This document shows, piece by piece, positions 1 to 10,819 of a stretch of 64,000 nt of DNA; position 1 is the first letter of the stretch; each line of letters starts with the position of its first letter. The DNA comes from Thiothrix litoralis (lineage in GTDB: Bacteria; Pseudomonadota; Gammaproteobacteria; Thiotrichales; Thiotrichaceae), in the NCBI RefSeq assembly GCF_017901135.1, contig NZ_CP072801.1, positions 3,872,501 to 3,936,500 on the forward strand. The letters are read 5' to 3'. The notes under the pieces are model-generated. The model was not told the origin of the DNA and ran no database searches. It worked only from the letters and a program-made list of their open reading frames with translations. A program made the translations under genes and the position numbers.

Positions 1-766
1 CTATTTCATTAATTAAATAATCCCAAATTTGTCGGTAACCCACAGCCCGTATGGCGGGAAGGTGGGTGTCCAAGTCGCCGCGCACCAAGAGTTTGCGCAC
101 TTCGTCGACAACGCCCTGTTGTAACATTTGGTCAAAGCGTTGTACAAGACGGGCGTGTAACCAGCCGCGATCTTCAGGTATCAAGGCAATTTTTAATAGC
201 TGATAGGGGCAGGCATCATGCCATTCAGCTTGCTGTAATTCGGTGAGTGATTGCCCCGTCAGCTCAAAAACTTCCAAAGCGCGTTGCAAGCGTTGGGGGT
301 CATTGGGGTGAATGCGTTGCGCGGCTATTGGGTCAATGCTCGCCAGCCGGTCATGCAGTACTTGCCAGCCGTGGGTCGAGGCTTCGGCTTCCAGACGGGC
401 ACGAATGGCAGGGTCGGCTTGAGGCAAGGCTGATAGGCCGTATTCGAGGGCGCGGAAGTAGAGCATGGTGCCACCGACCAGCAAGGGGATTTTACCGTGT
501 GCGGTAATATCAGCCATTTCGTGCAAAGCATCCTCCCTAAATTCAGCGGCGGAGTAGGGCTGCGACGGGTCAAGGAAGTCAATCAGTCGGTGCGGAGCTT
601 CGGCCAATGTGGCCGCATCGGGTTTAGCGCTACCAATATCCAGCCCTTTGTAAACCAAGGCAGAATCGACGCTGATGATTTCAATCGGAAAGTGTTTGCG
701 TAGCTCAACCGCAAGATCCGTCTTACCCGTTCCGGTCGGCCCCATGATGAAAATGGCTTTGCTCAT
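1..766 (-). CDS. miaA: tRNA dimethylallyltransferase MiaA (3' end outside window)
   Basis: MiaA transfers a dimethylallyl group to A37 of tRNAs that read UNN codons, the first step of ms2i6A formation. Reading the minus strand from the ATG at 766 gives an uninterrupted frame of 255 codons to the window edge. It begins [16 protein letters not shown], a P-loop at residues 9-16, followed by the family [16 protein letters not shown] segment and the RLIDFLDP and VGGTMLYF motifs. The usual length is about 310 residues, so roughly 60 C-terminal residues lie outside. The start ATG shares one base with the mutL stop codon, so translation is probably coupled. A mutL-miaA order is common in gammaproteobacteria. 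Confidence 0.95.
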   Translation of the reverse strand, partial: MSKAIFIMGPTGTGKTDLAVELRKHFPIEIISVDSALVYKGLDIGSAKPDAATLAEAPHRLIDFLDPSQPYSAAEFREDALHEMADITAHGKIPLLVGGTMLYFRALEYGLSALPQADPAIRARLEAEASTHGWQVLHDRLASIDPIAAQRIHPNDPQRLQRALEVFELTGQSLTELQQAEWHDACPYQLLKIALIPEDRGWLHARLVQRFDQMLQQGVVDEVRKLLVRGDLDTHLPAIRAVGYRQIWDYLINEI

Positions 767-2631
767 CACCTTCCTCTCAGGAACAGTTTGTCGATTTGGT
801 CGAGTGACATGTGTGTCCAAGTGGGTCGTCCATGATTGCATTGTCCGCTGCGTTCGGTGCGTTCCATATCACGTAACAGGGCGTTCATTTCGGTGATACT
901 GAGTTTGCGGTTGGCGCGTACTGAGCCGTGGCAAGCCATGGTTGCGAGGATTTCATTCATGGCATTCTGGATGCGGTTGCTTTCGCCATAGGTAATCAGG
1001 TCGGCGAGCACGTCGCGTACCAGTGCTTCAGTATCCGACTCTTTCAGCAGGCTGGGAACAGCACGAATGGTGAGTTTTTCCAACCCTAAACGATCCAGCT
1101 CAAAGCCGAGGGCGCGGAAGGTGTCGGCATGTTGCTCAGCGTGATCCGCTTCCTTTTTGCTCACATTCAGGCTGCCGGGAACCAGCAGTGGCTGCGAGCG
1201 GATGGCGTCTTGTGCCATGCTTTGCTTGAGGTATTCGTAGGTAATGCGTTCGTGGGCGGCGTGCATATCCACCACGACCAGCCCAGTCGCGTTTTGCGCA
1301 AGGATGTAAACGCCATGCAATTGGGCAATAGCGAAGCCTAGCGGCGGCATGTCCTCGCTATCTGGTGTATTCACAGGTAGGTCGGGCTTCAGCTCCCTCG
1401 CTTCTGCCTCTTCCTTGGGTAATACCACCGGCTGATACAACTGCTGGTAAGCCGCCATCTGTTCGCGTACCGGCATCTGCAAACGCGGCTGATACTGCGC
1501 CTGATAAACTGGACGCCGCTCTTCACCTCCCCCTTTGAAAAAGGGGGATTGAGGGGGATTTTCTTCCGGCGAAGCAGGAGGTTCGTGTGTTTGCACCGGA
1601 AGCTGCGTCGGCGCACCCGCCTCATCCCCCGGTCGAATATCCGCCAATGCCTGATGCAGCGTGCGAAACAGAAAATCATGTACCAGCCGTCCTTCCCGAA
1701 AACGTACTTCCTGCTTGGTGGGGTGTGCATTCACATCCACCAGTTGCGGGTTTAGTTCCAGAAACAGCACGAAAGCGGGGTGTCGCCCGTGGTACATCAC
1801 ATCCTGATAGGCTTGTTTCACTGCGTGGCTAATCAGTTTGTCACGCACATTGCGGCTATTCACGTAAAAATATTGCAGGTCTGCTTGCGAGCGTGAAAAG
1901 GTCGGTAAGCCTACCCAGCCCCAGAGTCGTAATCCAGCGGCTTCGTAATCCAGGTACAGGCTTTGCTCGACGAAAGCACTGCCACAGATTTCAGCTACAC
2001 GCCGTTCTGCGCCGCTACGGTCATCGACCGGCCGCAGGCGCAGGGTATTTTTCTGGTTGTGGTTCAGCTCAAAACCCACGTCGAAGCGGCTCAGCGCCAG
2101 TTTGCGTACCATGTCTTCGATGTGCCCGAATTCGGTCTTTTCGGTTTTGAGGAATTTACGGCGGGCGGGAATGTTGAAAAACAGGTCGACGACATCCACG
2201 GTCGTGCCCGTTGCGTGGGCGACGGGTTCTGGTTCGTCGAAAATTTCTTGTCCATCGCCAAACAGTTTCCAGCCTTGCTGGGCTTCACTGTGGCGGGAGC
2301 TGAGAATAAGGCGCGATACCGAGGCGATACTGGGCAAGGCTTCCCCCCGGAAACCGAGGCTGCGTACTTGTTCCAGATCGTCAAGGCTGGCGATTTTGCT
2401 GGTAGCGTGACGGCTCAGGGCGAGGGCTAATTCGGCTTGGGGAATGCCGCCGCCATTATCGCGAATGCGAATGCGTTTGCCGCCACCTTGCTCAATATCG
2501 ATCTCGATGCGGGTTGACCCGGCATCGAGCGCGTTTTCCAGCAACTCCTTGACCACCGACGCAGGGCGTTCAACCACTTCGCCTGCTGCGATCTGGTTGA
2601 TAAGGTGGGCAGGAAGCTGGCGGATGGGCAT
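766..2631 (-). CDS. mutL: DNA mismatch repair protein MutL
   Basis: MutL couples MutS mismatch recognition to strand incision. The 621-residue protein has the N-terminal GHKL ATPase: the [10 protein letters not shown] segment near residues 29-38 and DNGGGI at 58-63. A variable linker follows (about 330-420), then the C-terminal dimerisation domain. The C-terminal domain carries [12 protein letters not shown] at 455-466, which fits the endonuclease motif DQHA(X)2E(X)4E with Q replaced by M, plus [10 protein letters not shown] near 566 and CNHGRPTW near 598. This suggests a nicking MutL rather than the E. coli type. The linker includes residues encoded by an inserted palindromic repeat. The start codon overlaps the upstream protease stop by one base, and the stop overlaps miaA. 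Confidence 0.97.
   Translation of the reverse strand: MPIRQLPAHLINQIAAGEVVERPASVVKELLENALDAGSTRIEIDIEQGGGKRIRIRDNGGGIPQAELALALSRHATSKIASLDDLEQVRSLGFRGEALPSIASVSRLILSSRHSEAQQGWKLFGDGQEIFDEPEPVAHATGTTVDVVDLFFNIPARRKFLKTEKTEFGHIEDMVRKLALSRFDVGFELNHNQKNTLRLRPVDDRSGAERRVAEICGSAFVEQSLYLDYEAAGLRLWGWVGLPTFSRSQADLQYFYVNSRNVRDKLISHAVKQAYQDVMYHGRHPAFVLFLELNPQLVDVNAHPTKQEVRFREGRLVHDFLFRTLHQALADIRPGDEAGAPTQLPVQTHEPPASPEENPPQSPFFKGGGEERRPVYQAQYQPRLQMPVREQMAAYQQLYQPVVLPKEEAEARELKPDLPVNTPDSEDMPPLGFAIAQLHGVYILAQNATGLVVVDMHAAHERITYEYLKQSMAQDAIRSQPLLVPGSLNVSKKEADHAEQHADTFRALGFELDRLGLEKLTIRAVPSLLKESDTEALVRDVLADLITYGESNRIQNAMNEILATMACHGSVRANRKLSITEMNALLRDMERTERSGQCNHGRPTWTHMSLDQIDKLFLRGR
1524..1562. repeat. short palindromic repeat inside the mutL linker
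   Basis: A perfect 9-bp inverted repeat (TCCCCCTTT / AAAGGGGGA, 3-base loop) lies at 1528-1548, followed by a partial repeat of its right arm. In the mutL frame it reads [14 protein letters not shown], about residues 357-370. Peptides of this PPFFKGG kind occur where a widespread bacterial intergenic repeat has landed in a coding region; that identification is from memory. No stop or frameshift results. Confidence 0.75.
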
Positions 2632-4532
2632 CAGGGGTGTGAGCCTCCGACTGCCGGAGCAGATTCTGTGGTCACTGGGGGCGCTGCGACGACAGGGGCT
2701 GTTGCTGCCGGTGTCGGCGCTGGTACTGGCGCTGGTGCTGGAGCAGTTTCGACGGCGACCGTTGGCACGGGTGTTGGTGTGGCGACGACGGGAGCTGCAA
2801 CAACCGGGGCGGTGGGAGCGGCAGGTGCTACGGCGCTGCTGGGTGCTGCTGGTGTGTTTGGCTGGTCAAGCGCAAGCGCTTGCAGGTCTTTTGAGCGGTC
2901 AGCATTGACGCCGTATTGCGCCAGAATTTGTGGCTGGCGGGCAATAGCTTCTTTGCGGTCAATCACCAGTTGGTAATCATCAGCCGCTTGCAGGGTGATG
3001 AAGTCGCTGGTGGATGCTTGAACTTTTTGATAGAAATCACGGAAGTTGTGGATGCTTTCGCCGTTAACCTTTTCGATCAGTAAATCGTTGTCGTGATGGT
3101 AGTCCTTATTAATGTCGGCAGGCAGCACCTTAGTCATGATGACCGCTTCGCTGCGGGTTTCATCCGGTGATTCGTAGGTGAGTGCGCCGATACGGGCTGG
3201 CGTGCCATCCATACCGTCGATCACGTCCTGATTCAAGGGCATGAATACCAGCCCACCAAAAATGAAGTAAGTGGGTTGCTTGTCGTATTGGTTGGGCTTG
3301 ACCAGCAGGTATTCCTTGCCGGGTTTATCCAGATGCAAAGACACTTCCTGTGGCTGAGCATTGCGGATGATCTTGAATTTGATGTTTTCACCGATCTGGT
3401 GCATGTCGATGTAATGGGTGTGGTCAATGAATTCGCCGGGGCGGAATTCCACCGTGCCATTATTCTCGATTTTATGACCATCAATCTCGGTCACAATGTC
3501 GCCGACTTGAATTTTGCCATCGGCCGGGGAGTTTTTGTAAACCTTGTGTACCAACATGCCGGTTTGGTCATCCGTCAGGCCATATTTGTGGCGCATGGCG
3601 GGGTTTTCCATCGACTGGGTGAGGAAGCCGTGGAAGCCGTAACCGTCGATTTTGCCGTCTGTGGCGTCATTCAGAAAGTGACGGATAATCGGGGTAGGGA
3701 TCATGTAACCGATATTATCAGTGAGGAAGCCAGATTGCATGGCAACCCCCACTACCTTGCCGCCAGAAATGACCGGGCCGCCGCTGTTGCCGAAGTTGAT
3801 GGCAGCATCGACTTGTGCGGCAATCAGGTTTTCGCCGGTATGGACGTAATTTTGTTTTTCGATGCGTGAAACCACGCCGCGTGTGACGCTTAAGGTGTTG
3901 CCGCCAATCGGGAAGCCGTAGACTTCTACTGGCTGTTGCATTTTAGGCAGGTCGCTTAGTTCCAACGGGGTGACATCTTTATAAGCGTTAACGTCTTTGG
4001 TGCGCAGCAGAGCAAGGTCGGACTCGTGGGAAATGTAGACGACTTCTGCCTCATAGCGTTTGGTTTCGCCGTGGCGTTGGACTTCCAGAAACGTCGAGTC
4101 AGCCGCCACGTGGGCATTGGTCAGGATCAGGTTGCCCGCAATGATCAAGCCAGACCCTGAACCTTTCTGAGAATCAGAGTTCCAAGGAGACATGGTTTCG
4201 TAAGTGTGCTGCACAATATAAACTTTGACGACAGCATCCTTGATTTTTTCACGCGGGTCATTGGCGTTCTGAGGGGCTGCTGTTGGTGGCGCGGCTAGCG
4301 CGATTTCGTCAGCAGCAATGGACGCTTCCACCGAGGCGGCCGCGCCGAGTGTTGTTGTTGCTGCTGCTGTTGGTGGGACTACGTGGCTTTGTGGAGCCAC
4401 CTTGCCATCAGTCACTGGTGTTGCAGGTTGCGCAACTGGTGGTGGATTAATGCTGATTTCAGCCAGCAGGTTAGGTGAACTGGCAAGGCCAAGGCACAAT
4501 AACGTGCTGGTAATAATGGTTGTTTTTTGCAT
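2631..4532 (-). CDS. periplasmic Deg/HtrA-type serine protease with PDZ domains
   Basis: A 633-residue trypsin-like S1C protease, probably handling misfolded envelope proteins. The N-terminus is a signal peptide (hydrophobic core at residues 6-20), then a Pro/Ala-rich stretch. The catalytic triad is visible as H141 (LTNAHVAAD), D172 (SHESDLALL) and S250 (FGNSGGPV). A PDZ domain follows near residues 300-390 ([19 protein letters not shown]), and a second PDZ-like segment includes [14 protein letters not shown]. This layout resembles the Deg9-like branch more than E. coli DegP. The last 75 or so residues are almost entirely Pro, Ala, Val and Thr. Its stop overlaps the mutL start by one base, so protease, mutL and miaA form one transcription unit. 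Confidence 0.88.
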   Translation of the reverse strand: MQKTTIITSTLLCLGLASSPNLLAEISINPPPVAQPATPVTDGKVAPQSHVVPPTAAATTTLGAAASVEASIAADEIALAAPPTAAPQNANDPREKIKDAVVKVYIVQHTYETMSPWNSDSQKGSGSGLIIAGNLILTNAHVAADSTFLEVQRHGETKRYEAEVVYISHESDLALLRTKDVNAYKDVTPLELSDLPKMQQPVEVYGFPIGGNTLSVTRGVVSRIEKQNYVHTGENLIAAQVDAAINFGNSGGPVISGGKVVGVAMQSGFLTDNIGYMIPTPIIRHFLNDATDGKIDGYGFHGFLTQSMENPAMRHKYGLTDDQTGMLVHKVYKNSPADGKIQVGDIVTEIDGHKIENNGTVEFRPGEFIDHTHYIDMHQIGENIKFKIIRNAQPQEVSLHLDKPGKEYLLVKPNQYDKQPTYFIFGGLVFMPLNQDVIDGMDGTPARIGALTYESPDETRSEAVIMTKVLPADINKDYHHDNDLLIEKVNGESIHNFRDFYQKVQASTSDFITLQAADDYQLVIDRKEAIARQPQILAQYGVNADRSKDLQALALDQPNTPAAPSSAVAPAAPTAPVVAAPVVATPTPVPTVAVETAPAPAPVPAPTPAATAPVVAAPPVTTESAPAVGGSHP

Positions 4533-4723
4533 TTTAAAAGTCCCGTTTGAAATAATAATAACAGCCCTGAGAGCGATGCAGAAATAATTAAGGGACTATA
4601 GCGTATCCATCGGTCGAGTGAAAACACTTTAATCTGACGGTAATCTATCGGTTTTTAAGGTAAAACTTGGTATTCTTCGGCACTTATGGCACAGCGCAAG
4701 CCCCAAGACGACTATAGGATCGA

Positions 4724-7546
4724 ATGATGACGGACTACAAGCACACCCTCAACCTGCCGAACACGCCGTTTCCCATGCGCGGCGATCTGGCGAAACGTGA
4801 ACCGGGGATGTTGGCGAGCTGGGAAAACCAGCAGCTTTATCAGCAATTACGTGCAAAAGCACAAGGTCGCCCCAAGTTCATTCTGCACGATGGCCCGCCA
4901 TATGCGAACGGCAATATTCATATCGGTCACGCCGTCAACAAGGTGCTCAAAGACATTATTGTAAAAAGCAAAACCCTGAGCGGTTTTGATGCGCCTTATG
5001 TGCCGGGTTGGGACTGCCACGGTCTGCCAATCGAATTAAAAGTAGAGGAAAAACTCGGTAAGGCGGGTGATAAGGTCGATGCGTTTGTGTTCCGCAAAGC
5101 GTGCCGTGAGTACGCTGCCGAACAGGTCGACCTGCAACGCAAGGATTTCAAGCGTCTGGGCGTGTTGGGTGATTGGGAAAACCCTTACCTGACCATGGAT
5201 TTTCAGACCGAAGCCGATATTGTGCGTGCCTTGGGGCGTATCGCCGCCAATGGGCACTTGCACAAGGGCGCAAAGCCGGTGCATTGGTGTACCGATTGTG
5301 GCTCGGCGTTGGCTGAGGCGGAAGTGGAATACGCTGATAAAACGTCCTTCTCCATTGATGTGCGTTTTACGGTGGTGGATGAAGCCGAATGGTTGAAGCG
5401 TGTGCCGGAAGCAGCGGGGCAGGGTGAGCTTGCCGTGGTGATCTGGACGACTACGCCGTGGACGTTGCCTGCCAACCAAGCCGTTGCCCTAAACCCGGAA
5501 CTGGAATACGTGGTGGTGCAAACGGCCAGCGAACGTTTGGTGTTGGCAGAGGCTTTGCACGAATCGGTCATGAAACGTGTCGACATCAGCGACTACCGCA
5601 TCCTTGCGCGTTGCACGGGTGACAAGCTGGAAGGTTTGCTGTTGCAACATCCGTTCTATGCGCGTCATGTGCCGGTGATTCTGGGGGATCATGTAACAAC
5701 TGAAGCCGGTACAGGTGCTGTGCATACCGCGCCGGGGCATGGTCAGGAAGACTTTGTGGTCGGGCAAAAATACGGCCTAGCGGTGGATAACCCGGTGGGG
5801 AGTGATGGCTGTTTCCTGCCGAATACCGAGTTATTTGCGGGCGAATCTGTCCACAAGGCTAACCCGCATGTGCTGGAAGTGCTGACTGAGCACGGCAAGC
5901 TGTTGAAGGCCAACAAGTTGCGCCACAGCTATCCGCATTGCTGGCGGCATAAGACCCCGCTGATTTTCCGTGCAACGCCGCAGTGGTTCATCAGTCTTGA
6001 GCAGAATGGTTTGCGCACTAAAGCGCTGGAAGCCATTCAGGGCGTGCAGTGGGTTCCCGATTGGGGCAAGGCTCGGATCGAGAGCATGGTGCAAAACCGC
6101 CCGGATTGGTGCATCTCGCGCCAACGTAACTGGGGTGTGCCGATTGCGTTGTTCATCCACAAGGAAACCGGGGCGTTACACCCGCAAACAGAAGCGCTGA
6201 TCGAGGCGGTGGCACAGCGTATTGAGCGGGAAGGTGTTGATGCCTGGTTCCGCCTGACGCCGGTTGACTTGCTGGGTAAGGATGCGGCTAATTACGACAA
6301 GGTTGGCGACACGCTGGACGTGTGGTTCGACTCGGGTGTGACCCATGCGTCGGTGTTGGAGCGTCGTGCGGATTTGCGCTTCCCGGCGGATGTGTATTTG
6401 GAAGGTTCTGACCAGCATCGTGGCTGGTTCCAGTCATCGCTATTGTCGGCGATCGGCACACGCGGGGTTGCACCTTATCGCACAGTGTTGACCCACGGTT
6501 TCACGGTGGATGGCAAGGGCGAGAAAATGTCCAAGTCCAAGGGCAATATCGTTGCACCACAAAAAGTGACCGATTCCTTGGGGGCTGACATCCTGCGTTT
6601 GTGGGTGGCTTCGACGGATTACAGCCGTGAAATGTCGGTTTCGGATGAAATCCTCAAACGCACCGCCGATGCTTATCGCCGTATTCGCAATACCGCGCGT
6701 TTCTTGTTGGCAAACCTGAATGATTTTGACCCGGCAACGGATTTGGTTCCCGCATCTGAGATGTTGCCGTTGGATCGTTGGGCGGTGGATCAGGCTGCGC
6801 AAGTACAAGACAAGGTGTTGGCTGCTTATGGTCATTTTCATTTCCACCTGATTGCGCAGGAAGTGCTTAACTTCTGTACCGTAGAATTGGGTAGCTTGTT
6901 CCTTGATATTACCAAAGACCGTCAGTACACCATGCAAGCGGGCAGTCAGGGGCGGCGTTCCGCGCAAACCGCTGCATGGCACATTTTGAATGCGATGGTG
7001 CGCTGGTTGTATCCGGTGCTGAGCTTTACCGCCGAGGAAATCTGGCAGGCCATGCCGGGTAAGAAGCCAGAAGAATATGTGCTGTTTACCCAGTGGTATG
7101 AAGGTTTATTCCGGTTGGATGCAACGGATAAATTGTCCGCTGGTGAGTGGAGCTATGTATTTACCTTGCGCGAACTGGTCAGCAAGCAACTTGAAGAAGT
7201 GCGGGTGGCAGGTAAGATCGGTGCGAGTCTGGATGCGGCAGTGGATATTTACTACCGCAAGGATAGCCGCGAACCCGGTACTGATCCGCTGGTAAAGCTG
7301 GGTGATGAATTACGTTTTGTGCTGATTACGTCGGGTGTGCAGTTGCACGATCTGGCGGGTGTGCCGGATGACGCAGTAGAGGTGATGGAGCAGGTGTTTG
7401 TGCGTGTCACCCGTTCCGAACACGGCAAGTGTACCCGTTGCTGGCATCACCGTGAGGATGTGGGCAACCATGCGCAACACCCCGAATTGTGCGGGCGTTG
7501 TATCGACAATATCGAAGGTGCGGGTGAGGTGCGCGAGTATGCGTAG
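4724..7546 (+). CDS. ileS: isoleucyl-tRNA synthetase
   Basis: Charges tRNA-Ile. The protein has 940 residues, the usual bacterial length. Class I signatures are present: HIGH at residues 66-69 within [12 protein letters not shown], and KMSKS at 601-605. Between them lies the CP1 editing domain, with [12 protein letters not shown]. The C-terminal zinc site is CTRCW near 902 and CGRC near 922. Two adjacent ATG codons (4724 and 4727) could start translation. The lspA start lies inside the last codons of ileS, giving an ileS-lspA operon as in many proteobacteria. ribF, often found upstream, is not here; the preceding 190 bases separate it from the divergent protease gene. Confidence 0.98.
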   Translation: MMTDYKHTLNLPNTPFPMRGDLAKREPGMLASWENQQLYQQLRAKAQGRPKFILHDGPPYANGNIHIGHAVNKVLKDIIVKSKTLSGFDAPYVPGWDCHGLPIELKVEEKLGKAGDKVDAFVFRKACREYAAEQVDLQRKDFKRLGVLGDWENPYLTMDFQTEADIVRALGRIAANGHLHKGAKPVHWCTDCGSALAEAEVEYADKTSFSIDVRFTVVDEAEWLKRVPEAAGQGELAVVIWTTTPWTLPANQAVALNPELEYVVVQTASERLVLAEALHESVMKRVDISDYRILARCTGDKLEGLLLQHPFYARHVPVILGDHVTTEAGTGAVHTAPGHGQEDFVVGQKYGLAVDNPVGSDGCFLPNTELFAGESVHKANPHVLEVLTEHGKLLKANKLRHSYPHCWRHKTPLIFRATPQWFISLEQNGLRTKALEAIQGVQWVPDWGKARIESMVQNRPDWCISRQRNWGVPIALFIHKETGALHPQTEALIEAVAQRIEREGVDAWFRLTPVDLLGKDAANYDKVGDTLDVWFDSGVTHASVLERRADLRFPADVYLEGSDQHRGWFQSSLLSAIGTRGVAPYRTVLTHGFTVDGKGEKMSKSKGNIVAPQKVTDSLGADILRLWVASTDYSREMSVSDEILKRTADAYRRIRNTARFLLANLNDFDPATDLVPASEMLPLDRWAVDQAAQVQDKVLAAYGHFHFHLIAQEVLNFCTVELGSLFLDITKDRQYTMQAGSQGRRSAQTAAWHILNAMVRWLYPVLSFTAEEIWQAMPGKKPEEYVLFTQWYEGLFRLDATDKLSAGEWSYVFTLRELVSKQLEEVRVAGKIGASLDAAVDIYYRKDSREPGTDPLVKLGDELRFVLITSGVQLHDLAGVPDDAVEVMEQVFVRVTRSEHGKCTRCWHHREDVGNHAQHPELCGRCIDNIEGAGEVREYA

Positions 7547-8060
7547 TTTTCGTTCTCTTTCCGCCGAGACGGGGATGCTGGGTTGGTTGTGGGTCTCCGC
7601 CGTGGTGATTGCGCTTGACCAGTTGACCAAGTGGATGGCGGAAGCCAGTTTGGAGCCGGGGCAGCCGTATGCAGTGGTTCCGCACTTGGACATGACCTTG
7701 AGTTATAACTTTGGCGCAGCCTTCAGCTTTTTGGGTGATCAGGATGGCTGGCAACGCTGGTTTTTTGCGGGCTTGGCTGTCATTGTGTGCGGTTTTATTA
7801 TTAACTGGATGCGCAAGCTGAAAAAGCGTCAGGTCTGGGCGGCTTTGGGCTTGGCCTTGGTACTGGGCGGGGCGATTGGTAATCTGATTGACCGCGTGCT
7901 GTATGGCAAGGTCATCGACTTTGTGTCGGTTTACTTTGATATTCCGTTCGTGATGGAAAACTACCATTTCGCCATTTTTAATGTGGCGGACATGGCGATT
8001 ACCGGCGGGGCAGTCCTGCTGGTCTTCCTGAGTTTGTTTACGTCTGATCTTGAGCCCTGA
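7539..8060 (+). CDS. lspA: lipoprotein signal peptidase II
   Basis: Inner-membrane aspartyl peptidase that removes signal peptides from diacylated prolipoproteins. I place the start at the ATG at 7539, which overlaps the ileS stop; the open frame extends further upstream but that part lies within ileS. The result is 173 residues with four membrane segments. The family motifs [20 protein letters not shown] and FNVADMAI supply the catalytic aspartates D127 and D151. The window also encodes at least one lipoprotein substrate (the hydrolase near 49 kb). The fkpB and ispH genes that often follow lspA are absent; argH faces it instead. Confidence 0.95.
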   Translation: MRSFRSLSAETGMLGWLWVSAVVIALDQLTKWMAEASLEPGQPYAVVPHLDMTLSYNFGAAFSFLGDQDGWQRWFFAGLAVIVCGFIINWMRKLKKRQVWAALGLALVLGGAIGNLIDRVLYGKVIDFVSVYFDIPFVMENYHFAIFNVADMAITGGAVLLVFLSLFTSDLEP

Positions 8061-8069
8061 TTAAGAGAT

Positions 8070-8101
8070 GACCATGATGGTGATGATCTGCCATCATGGT
8101 C
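8070..8101. terminator. hairpin between convergent lspA and argH
   Basis: A perfect 11-bp stem, GACCATGATGG with CCATCATGGTC, and a 10-base loop lie between the lspA stop and the argH stop. The flanking T runs are weak on both strands, so a bidirectional terminator is likely but not certain. Confidence 0.6.
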
Positions 8102-8111
8102 GTTTCTCATC

Positions 8112-9521
8112 TTATGACGCAGCGTTCAGAAGGCTGCGTGCCATTTGAACCTGCTGCTTCACCTGTTCCGGTGCCGTGCCTCCCAAGTGGTTGCGTGCTG
8201 CGACTGAGCCTTCTAGCGTCAATACCTCAAACACATCTTGGTCGATGCTGCTGGAAAATGACTGTAACTCTTCCAGGCGCATTTCGCTGAGGTCTCGCCC
8301 CGTTTCCACGCCGAGTGCAACCGCTTTGCCAACAACTTCGTGGGCATCGCGGAACGGCAAGCCTTTGCGTACCAAATAATCCGCCAGATCGGTGGCGGTG
8401 GAAAAACCTTGCATGGCGGCTTTGCGCATTTTTTCCGGTTTGGGCTGGACGTGCGGCATCATGTCGGCAAATGCCCGCAAACTGCCGAGCAGGGTGTCTA
8501 CGGTGTCAAATAGCGGTTCCTTGTCTTCCTGATTGTCCTTGTTGTAAGCCAGTGGCTGGCCTTTCATCAGGGTCAACAGGGCGAACAGATGACCGAATAC
8601 TCGCCCACTTTTGCCGCGTACCAGTTCGGGTACGTCCGGGTTTTTTTTCTGCGGCATAATGGAGGAGCCGGTGCAGAAGCGGTCTGGCAGGCGGATAAAG
8701 TCAAATTGTGCGGAAGTCCACAACACCAGTTCTTCTGAAAAGCGCGACAGGTGCATCATGATGAGCGCCGCTGCTGACGTGAATTCAATGGCGAAATCCC
8801 TGTCGCTGACAGCATCCAGTGAATTACGCGCGGGGTGATCAAAGCCGAGTAATTCAGCGGTGTACTGGCGGTCGATAGGGTAGGTTGTGCCCGCCAGTGC
8901 TGCCGCACCCAAAGGCATAACATTGATACGCTTGCGGCAATCCTGCAAACGCTCGAAGTCGCGTTGCAGCATTTCAAACCATGCGAGCATGTGATGCCCG
9001 AACGTTATCGGCTGGGCAACTTGTAAGTGTGTGAAACCTGGCAGGATAGTGTCAGCTTCGCGTGCCGCCAATTCAACCAGTGCGTGTTGTAAACGACGTA
9101 GTTCGTGGCTAATACCGTCTACTTGATCACGTAGCCACAGACGTATGTCGGTGGCAACCTGATCATTACGTGAACGACCAGTGTGGAGTTTTTTGCCAGC
9201 AATGCCGATACGGTCGGTCAGGCGGGCTTCGATGTTCATGTGGACATCTTCCAACGAAATTTGCCACTTTAATTCGCCTTTTTCGATGGACTGCTCGATT
9301 TCGTCCAGTCCACTCAGGATTTGTTCAACTTCAATGGTGTTTAATAAGCCTGTTTTCTCCAACATGCGGGCATGGGCACGTGATCCCTGGATGTCGTGCC
9401 GATACAGGCGTTGATCAAACAGGATGGATGCGGTGAATTCTTCGACAAATGCGTCGGTGGATTCGCTAAAACGTCCGCCCCAAGGTTTATCCTTGGCGCT
9501 ATCTGGTTGCTGTTGGCTCAT
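8112..9521 (-). CDS. argH: argininosuccinate lyase
   Basis: Splits argininosuccinate to arginine and fumarate, the last step of arginine synthesis. The protein has 469 residues, the usual length. It shows the fumarase/aspartase-superfamily signature [11 protein letters not shown] at 285-295, with the catalytic serine loop, plus TGRSRND at 114-120 and THLQ at 164-167. It stands alone, convergent with lspA and divergent from the AlgZ-like kinase gene. The first ten residues are a poorly conserved Gln-rich tail; the conserved core starts at KPWGGRF. Confidence 0.97.
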   Translation of the reverse strand: MSQQQPDSAKDKPWGGRFSESTDAFVEEFTASILFDQRLYRHDIQGSRAHARMLEKTGLLNTIEVEQILSGLDEIEQSIEKGELKWQISLEDVHMNIEARLTDRIGIAGKKLHTGRSRNDQVATDIRLWLRDQVDGISHELRRLQHALVELAAREADTILPGFTHLQVAQPITFGHHMLAWFEMLQRDFERLQDCRKRINVMPLGAAALAGTTYPIDRQYTAELLGFDHPARNSLDAVSDRDFAIEFTSAAALIMMHLSRFSEELVLWTSAQFDFIRLPDRFCTGSSIMPQKKNPDVPELVRGKSGRVFGHLFALLTLMKGQPLAYNKDNQEDKEPLFDTVDTLLGSLRAFADMMPHVQPKPEKMRKAAMQGFSTATDLADYLVRKGLPFRDAHEVVGKAVALGVETGRDLSEMRLEELQSFSSSIDQDVFEVLTLEGSVAARNHLGGTAPEQVKQQVQMARSLLNAAS

Positions 9522-9567
9522 GGGTTAATGTTGAATTTTCATCAGGTTGCTAAAAGGAGTTGCCAAA

Positions 9568-9580
9568 CATTATCACATTG
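9568..9580 (-). promoter_or_regulatory. possible extended -10 promoter for argH
   Basis: On the minus strand, about 47 bases before the argH ATG, lies TGTGATAAT, an extended -10 element. No good -35 box sits at the usual distance; the upstream DNA is a T run. Confidence 0.35.
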
Positions 9581-9612
9581 TGGAAGAATAAAAAAACGCA
9601 ATTCTCAATGCT

Positions 9613-9645
9613 GTATACATGCAACTGTAGTTGCCAATAGTATAC
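9613..9645. promoter_or_regulatory. nested dyad upstream of the AlgZ-like kinase gene
   Basis: In the 247-bp gap between argH and the kinase gene, two GTATAC sites (9613-9618 and 9640-9645) flank a near-perfect inner inverted repeat GCAACT-GT-AGTTGC (9621-9634). It has the shape of a regulator-binding site. No long gene is supported in this gap. Confidence 0.4.
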
Positions 9646-9768
9646 AAGGAAATGCTCAGCCTGCTATGTCAGGTCAGGGAATTATAAAAAATATAAACAT
9701 ACAACTGGGTCGGAATAGAACGTTGCAACAGGTTTGTTGTGCGTCGTATTACCGACTGAGAGCAAAAA

Positions 9769-10812
9769 ATGCCGTCACTCAATGGAAAAACCTTAAGTTA
9801 TTTGCCCAATCTCTGTATGCCGCAGGCGCTGTTGCGTGCTGTGCTGGCTGCTGAGTTACTGGCAATGATACTGGCGTTGGTAGTGGCAACCGATTTGCGG
9901 GATTTCTTTGTCAATCTTGGGCTGCACTCGCTGTTTGTGTTGTGGGTGACGCTGGCCTCCATTTTTACCCTGTGTTTTATTAGCCGCTTTCTGAGCAAGC
10001 CATCGGTATTTCAGGCATCTGCGATTGTATTTGGAACGGTTGCCAGTTTTACCCTAGTCGCCTCCATTCTGGGGTTGTTGATGTCGGCTGGCGGTGAATG
10101 GGTCAGTGATGTGCTTACCAGTGCCTTGTTCATTTTCAAGAATCTGGTCATCAGCCTGGTCATTACGCTGGTGTTGCTGCGGTATTTTTATATCCACGGG
10201 CAGTGGGAAGAGACCGTCGAGGCAGACTCGGCTGCCAAGTACGATGCGCTGCAAGCGCGCATGCGTCCGCATTTTCTGTTCAATAGTCTGAATACCATTG
10301 CACATCTGGTGCATATCGATGCCAATAAGGCTGAAGAAGCGTTACTGGATTTAGCCGATATTATGCGTCTTACCCTTGATAAGCGGTCACGTATCAGCCT
10401 GAAAGAGGAGTTGAACCTGACCTTGGCGTATTTGCGTATGGAAGGCTTACGTTTGGGTGCAAAACGTTTGAACGTTAAGCTCGACATGGATCAGAACAGC
10501 CTGCCGTTGGATATGGAGATCCCGCCTTTTCTGTTGCAGCCGCTGGTGGAAAATGCTGTCTACCATGGTATCCAGCCGCGTCAGGATGGTGGCTTGTTAA
10601 CTGTTAGTCTGTATGACGCGGGTGATCGGCTGGATGTCACGGTGACGAACCCTCTGCCCCCTTCGGGCATGAGCACCCATACCAAGGGCAATCATATTGC
10701 TCAGGAAAATATGGTGAACCGCTTGCATCTTGCTTATGGCGACCGTGCCAACCTGAAAATCCAGAAGAGCGTACAACAATACAGGGTCTCGTTTTCCATC
10801 CCCAAGGAGTAG
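9769..10812 (+). CDS. LytS/AlgZ-type sensor histidine kinase
   Basis: Membrane kinase of the His_kinase (PF06580) type, predicted to phosphorylate the LytTR regulator encoded 8 bases downstream. The 347-residue protein has four or five hydrophobic segments between about residues 20 and 140 and no large periplasmic domain. The phosphoacceptor region is LQARMRPHFLFNSLNTIAHL with H168. The ATP-binding N box is PPFLLQPLVENAVYHGI near 250, and a glycine-rich end follows. This matches AlgZ (FimS) of pseudomonads, which with AlgR controls alginate, twitching and cyclic-di-GMP output. I give no symbol because function here is inferred from family only. Confidence 0.88.
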   Translation: MPSLNGKTLSYLPNLCMPQALLRAVLAAELLAMILALVVATDLRDFFVNLGLHSLFVLWVTLASIFTLCFISRFLSKPSVFQASAIVFGTVASFTLVASILGLLMSAGGEWVSDVLTSALFIFKNLVISLVITLVLLRYFYIHGQWEETVEADSAAKYDALQARMRPHFLFNSLNTIAHLVHIDANKAEEALLDLADIMRLTLDKRSRISLKEELNLTLAYLRMEGLRLGAKRLNVKLDMDQNSLPLDMEIPPFLLQPLVENAVYHGIQPRQDGGLLTVSLYDAGDRLDVTVTNPLPPSGMSTHTKGNHIAQENMVNRLHLAYGDRANLKIQKSVQQYRVSFSIPKE

Positions 10813-10819
10813 AAGAATT

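Noticed and set aside
9396-9854. 152-codon plus-strand frame across the argH start and the kinase leader
   Set aside because: It overlaps the argH start antisense and runs into the kinase gene in another frame; no domain and no ribosome site.
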